A stretch of DNA of 64,000 nucleotides. Source: Chlorocebus sabaeus. Lineage: Eukaryota; Chordata; Mammalia; Primates; Cercopithecidae. The translations under genes were made by a program, and so were the position numbers. Below, in pieces: positions 59,558 through 64,000 of the stretch. Where the stretch lies: contig NC_132928.1 in NCBI RefSeq assembly GCF_047675955.1, forward strand, positions 47,982,889 to 48,046,888. The letters run 5' to 3'. The notes under the pieces are model-generated. The model saw only the letters and a program-made list of their open reading frames with translations. It made no database searches and was not told the origin of the DNA. How positions within the stretch are numbered: the stretch's first letter is position 1; each line of letters starts with the position of its first letter.

Positions 59558-62469
59558 CGCAGAGGAACATATTCTCTGGCTCCTTAGGGTCCTTCCAAAT
59601 CTAAAGTTGTCCATGCCTGTATATATAACTCTGCTGCCACAGCTAGTGCTGAATGCATTCAATGGACCTTATCCATCTCAGTGACTAGGGCAGAGTGTCA
59701 AGTGTCAGGAAAGTGACATACTTTAATGAAAAGAATGTAATAAAAGCTAATGTGGGAACTCCAGTTCCTTCTGGCATCAAGAAGGCAGATTGACTCATGT
59801 TTTTCATTTCTGGCTAAGGACTGAATAATGAAAGGCCAAGTGCGGCTGTGAGCCAAATCTCCTGAGTGCCAGGGAGTCCTGACCTCACCCCATGCCCTGC
59901 TACAATGGCAAATGGCAACAGGAAGTTTTGGCGTCAGCCGCTGGAGAGCCTGTATAACTGACTGATGCACAGGCCATCGTGAATTCTGAGGTGGGGGAGG
60001 AGATGGGAGCAGAATTGCTGGTTATTTTTCTATTAAACCATCTGTGCTGCTGCTGAGTAATTATAAGCCATGAGTTGACTACTTAGAATCCAATCCAGGA
60101 GAGCTCACCTCCTCATGTGAATCGAGCTAGTTAAGTAACATGCTGTAGAGCAGTGGAAATGGAGAGGGTGAGGGTCCTGGGTTGGAGTGCAGGTGTCACA
60201 CACAGAAAGACACACACGCATAGGTGTTCTGGTCCTCTCCTGCATTTCTCCAGAGATTCTGTCCCTGTCCACCTGTTTGCCCAAGTCACTTCACTAAACA
60301 TGAAAGACATGAAACATGAGGGTTCTGTGAGGTTCAGGAATGTAATCTGTGTAGTGGTTGCGTGACCTCCCTACAAGACAGCTGACTTTGATTGGGGAGC
60401 AGAGCCCCCAAAGCAGGGGAATGTGCCTCATGTGCAGATCCCCAGAAATGCCAAGGCTGTAACCATCTTTGCCTTCCCTCCAGGAGGCTGGGAAGCAGCA
60501 GAGATGGCAACAGGGTGTGTGGAAACTGGGCAAAGCGGTTTCTGGTCCTTTCACATAAAATCACACAAAAGAATCCCTCTTCTTTGGAAGGAAAAAGATA
60601 AAAGAGGAAGGTTTCATAGATCCAGCCACTCACCAGACTTTTCTTGAAACCTCAAAGTACAGAAGGCACAGCTGCGGACATTTATAGTCAGCAAACACTC
60701 TGTCTCCATGTGGCCCAGAAAGCAGGCGTTGTGAGGACAGTGGAATAATGAAGCCATGAACCCAACCTTTGCCAAAACTCTGCCCACCTCCCTGCAGGGA
60801 CGCTGAGCTTAAGGAATGAGACCTGAGTGTTCTTATAAATGCCTTATAATGTAAAAGTGAATTGGAAAGAACAGAAAAGTTGCAATGTGGGTATCTTTCC
60901 ATTTATTTTTTTATCCACTGCTCTGCCCACACTTAAAATAAATCCAAGAAGAAAAATAAATAAATGAAAAAATCCCCTTCCCTTCCTCCTCAAAAGTCAA
61001 TAAAGTTCCCCAACGGAATTTTCCAGGTTTACATTATAAACATTCCCTTAACTTGATGTATGCAGCTGTGGAGAACAGTCTTCTCTTCAGCCACTGCATA
61101 AACAACATATATGCTTGTAGAAAACATACATGGTGGCAGGCACACGCCTCGGCAGGAGGGCTCAGGGGACACCGCAGCTTTCTTTGAGAATTCAGCTAGA
61201 GGTCATTCCCCCTACTTGGTGAGGGGCTTTGCTCCTGGGGGTTGGACCAGGGTCTGAGAAGGCTCTGGCTGGGTGGTGGAAGGAATGCCATGTCAGCCCT
61301 GGTTTCTGAGGAGCCACAGAAAGATGCTACCATGGCAACCACCATCAGTAGCTCAAGTCGATTAAGCAATAGGCTTCACAGAAGCCTCCTCAGTAAGTCA
61401 TGGTTCAATTTTAAGAAAGAGAGAAAGAGACTGGGACAGGAATAAGGTTATTTGAATGGTGGACATTATGGGGCAAATATATGGGATATGATAACGAAAG
61501 TTGTAAACACAAGGAGAGAGATACTTGACAAGCCTGCAAACAGCCCCACATTTGGCTTTCTGCTGGCCTGAGCCCCTGATCATGAGGGACATAGGCTCAG
61601 TGACTTGTTTCACTCTCTGTCCCAGGCCAGGTCCTCTCTCTGCTGGCAGGCAGGACTCTGGCTAACTCCACCAAAGTGATGGGAGAGCTGAATTCTCTGG
61701 TGCCATTAATGAGGAAAGGAACAGGACAGAGTTTGAAAGCATGGGTGCATGAGCAAAAGAAAGCATTACCTGGACCTCGCTCAGCAAATGTGACGAAGGC
61801 CAGAGGAGGGGGAGTGAGAGCCTGCTCCATGAGCAGAGAAAGGGGAGAGGGAATGGGCATGGCAAGCTTGGAAAGTTGAAGGCAAAAGAGAAAATGGATG
61901 GAGAAGGGTGAGCAAGTACCATCTATGTTTCGGAGAAAACGAAGGGAGAGTTCAAGAAGTGACATGACTAAAAGCAAGTGATGGATCATAACTCTCAATC
62001 CATCACACAAGTATGGACCCCAGAACCAGGGGGTTCCTGGAGGCCCCTGCACTGTACCTGGTCTGAGGAACAACAGAGAGGCTTCGGCTCCGGGGCTGTT
62101 AAGGCTTCCCCTGCCACCAGCACCAAAGCCACCACTGCCATGTTTCAAAGGGCACAAAGAAAGAACAAGACAGATGACAGCTCTACTGAACATCATCACT
62201 GCTCTGGGTCTGAGGAGAGATGTCTGGACTGTGGACAATGGGCAGGCATGCAGGAGCTTCCTCTAAAACATACCTCCTCCCACACTGGCACCAAAACGCC
62301 AGCCTGGTTACCAGGTACACAGGCATAGGCGAGGGGGGTGTATATGTATAAAACAACTAGGTCTTGGGCCAGCCTGCACACATCTATCTGTATACATTGC
62401 GCATCAATACATATTTGCTCCTATATTTGGATTTCATGATGTGATAAGAGAATGGAAGGATGAGGAGGG

Positions 62470-62650
62470 GAATTAACAAGTATTGATTGTTCACACTACA
62501 TCAGGTCCTGTCCTAAGCACTTTACACACATTATTTTATCTGCATTTCAGAGATGAGAACTGAGGTTAGGAGGGTTAATGTTTTGCTGTGTGGCTCAAGG
62601 ACACAAAGCTGGAAAGTAGAGGGGCTGGGATTCAAACAAGGGCCCATCTG
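62470..62650 (-). repeat. MIR SINE, minus orientation
   Basis: 'tcctgtcctaagcactttac', 'tgcatttcagagatgagaac', 'ctgaggttaggagggttaat' and 'gctgggattcaaacaagggc' fit reverse MIR. Confidence 0.75.
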
Positions 62651-63473
62651 GTTCCACAGCCCAACCTTTCCTGCCACTCTGTCCTGTTACGCCAGTGGGT
62701 TCTGTTCTTCCTAAAGATGGGGTGGGTTCTTTCCTATATGCTTCTCTCTCCTTGTTCTTTATACTTCAAAGAGAGACACATTATTTTTAGAGATCAAAAT
62801 AAGAACGATACAGTGGATAACCTATGCAAATGAATTAGTAAAATGAAAAGGGAACTTGACCTTTTAAAAACATAAGGATAATATTTATCTCTAACAAAAA
62901 ATGTGGGTCTCCTTAGGGCAAAAGCAGACTTTAATCCATCTTTCCAAGAAGATGGAAGAGGAGCTGGAAGTCCCTCTGATGGAGCCAGAGCTGCCTTTCC
63001 TTTCATTGTACCACGAGAATCCAGACAGGGCCCAGATGCTTGAGAAAATGCCCCATGTTTCTGTAAAATTTCCTCAAGAACAGTCCAGCCACATGTGACA
63101 GAAAGCTTTCTTTTTGTGGGGGGCAAAAGTGACTGCACAATGGAATTAACATGTGCACATGGGGACAAGGGACACTGGAGTTACTTTGATCACCAGCCCA
63201 TTTCAGGGTCACAAACTATGCCCAACATGGTTTTCTTTTGTAGGGTCTCTCATGACTGAGGGAGCACAGTCCACTCATGTCACAGTCTCGTGGCTGAGGG
63301 AGCACAGTCCACTTGCAGGTTCTGGGAGATCCTACACTTCTAGCACAGCTGGGCGTGTACCTTGTACCTCTCCTTAAGACATAGCCCTCCACTATCCCCA
63401 CCCTACCAGGCCACTTGAGAAACATCTTGTAATTCTCATCCCACCTATTTTTCTGCCGGAAAGGATAAGAGAC

Positions 63474-63525
63474 GGAAGCTGACAGTGCTTGAGGAGAAGC
63501 TTGAGGAGAAGCACTGTCAGCTTCC
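63474..63525. repeat. 17-bp perfect inverted repeat with repeated loop
   Basis: GGAAGCTGACAGTGCTT (63474-63490) is the exact reverse complement of AAGCACTGTCAGCTTCC (63509-63525). The 18-nt loop contains GAGGAGAAGCTTGAGGAG, in which GAGGAG repeats. The structure abuts the Alu at 63528 and overlaps its target site. Confidence 0.95.
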
Positions 63526-63527
63526 CT

Positions 63528-63825
63528 TTCTTTTTTTTTTTTTTGAGACAGAGTCTCACTGTGTCACCCAGGCTGGAGCGCAGTGGCGCGATCTCAGCTC
63601 ACTGCAAGCTCCACCTCCCTGGTTCACTCCATTCTCCTGCATCAGCCTCCCAAGTAACTGGGACCACAGGTGCCCACCACCATGCCTGGCTATTTTTTTG
63701 TATTTTTAGTAGAGATGGGGTTTCACCGTGTTAGCCAGGATGGTCTCGATCTCCTGACCTTGTGATCCGCCTGCCTCGGCCTCCCAAAGTGCTGGGATTA
63801 CAGGCGTGAGCCATCGTGCCCGGCC
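63528..63825 (-). mobile_element. Alu (young), minus orientation
   Basis: T-rich head then GAGACAGAGTCTCACTGTGT, ending GAGCCATCGTGCCCGGCC; full length. The 10-bp target-site duplication CAGCTTCCCT is at 63518-63527 and 63826-63835. The left copy overlaps the arm of the inverted repeat. Confidence 0.94.
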
Positions 63826-64000
63826 CAGCTTCCCTGTCTTTCTAAACATTTAGAAGGGAAAACCCTTCCAATGGTGATCTCTTTCTAAACACTTGGAAGG
63901 GCAAACCCTTGGAGGGAAAACCACTCAGAAGGGTAAATGTATGAAGACACTGTGTTCCTTTCGCAGCTGCCATCAATGACTCAATGACAGCAGCTCCTGA

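Larger units (their letters stand above)
51434..64000 (-). other. CACNA1E: CACNA1E intron 26 (partial, continues past the window)
   Basis: At least 12.6 kb without a recognisable channel exon. The expected exon 26, ending at the domain III S3-S4 region before the Gly split, was not found. Contents: CA-rich sequence near 51640-51730, several MIRs, an L2-like repeat (54590-54790), Alus (57911-58220 and 63528-63825), an Alu fragment (59476-59557), a minisatellite (59182-59308) and an inverted repeat (63474-63525). A 213-codon open frame at 61597-62238 (minus) resembles no known family. Confidence 0.85.

Noticed and set aside
61597..62238. 213-codon open frame as a possible gene
   Set aside because: No recognisable family, no promoter or splice context, intronic position. 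It is kept only as a low-interest observation.

Overview
This window is vertebrate, almost certainly primate, genomic DNA. It has GT-AG introns, abundant Alu elements (some with intact poly-A tails and target-site duplications), older MIR, L2, MLT1 and hAT relics, and no operon-style coding. The translated exons match CACNA1E, the alpha-1E (Cav2.3, R-type) voltage-gated calcium channel subunit. The gene lies on the minus strand, so transcription runs from high to low coordinates. Several residues in the last exon differ from the human protein as I remember it, which hints at a non-human primate; I could not verify this.

Layout: 22 coding exons of the 3' half of the gene are present. Counting back from a final exon 48 they are exons 27 to 48. 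Every exon phase joins in frame, giving about 1,069 whole codons to the stop at 3938-3940. Exon 27 (51337-51433) carries the domain III voltage sensor. Exons 28-30 carry the domain III pore and S6. Exons 31-38 carry the III-IV linker and all of domain IV. Exons 38-42 encode the EF-hand, pre-IQ and IQ calmodulin-binding region. Exons 43-48 encode the long cytoplasmic tail. The 129-nt exon 45 fits the known alternative 43-residue tail cassette. Bases 1-3937 follow the stop and are most likely 3' UTR. Bases 51434-64000 appear to be part of one large intron, in which I found no exon.

The most interesting element is a second, intact 97-nt exon at 23026-23122. It lies upstream of the usual EF-hand exon (21044-21140, also 97 nt). 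Both accept the same split codon and encode parallel versions of the same EF-hand-adjacent segment. This is the arrangement of the mutually exclusive 37a/37b exons of CACNA1A and CACNA1B. Using both would shift the frame. The upstream copy has a poor splice donor, so it may be rarely used.

Other points: a 5S rRNA pseudogene in intron 36; an Alu with an internally duplicated left arm; a short mariner-like element nested in a hAT-type relic; inverted Alu pairs around exons 44-46; a 17-bp perfect inverted repeat at an Alu insertion site; and small tandem repeats. I saw no novel multi-gene system. The window is one large ion channel gene with ordinary intronic repeats.
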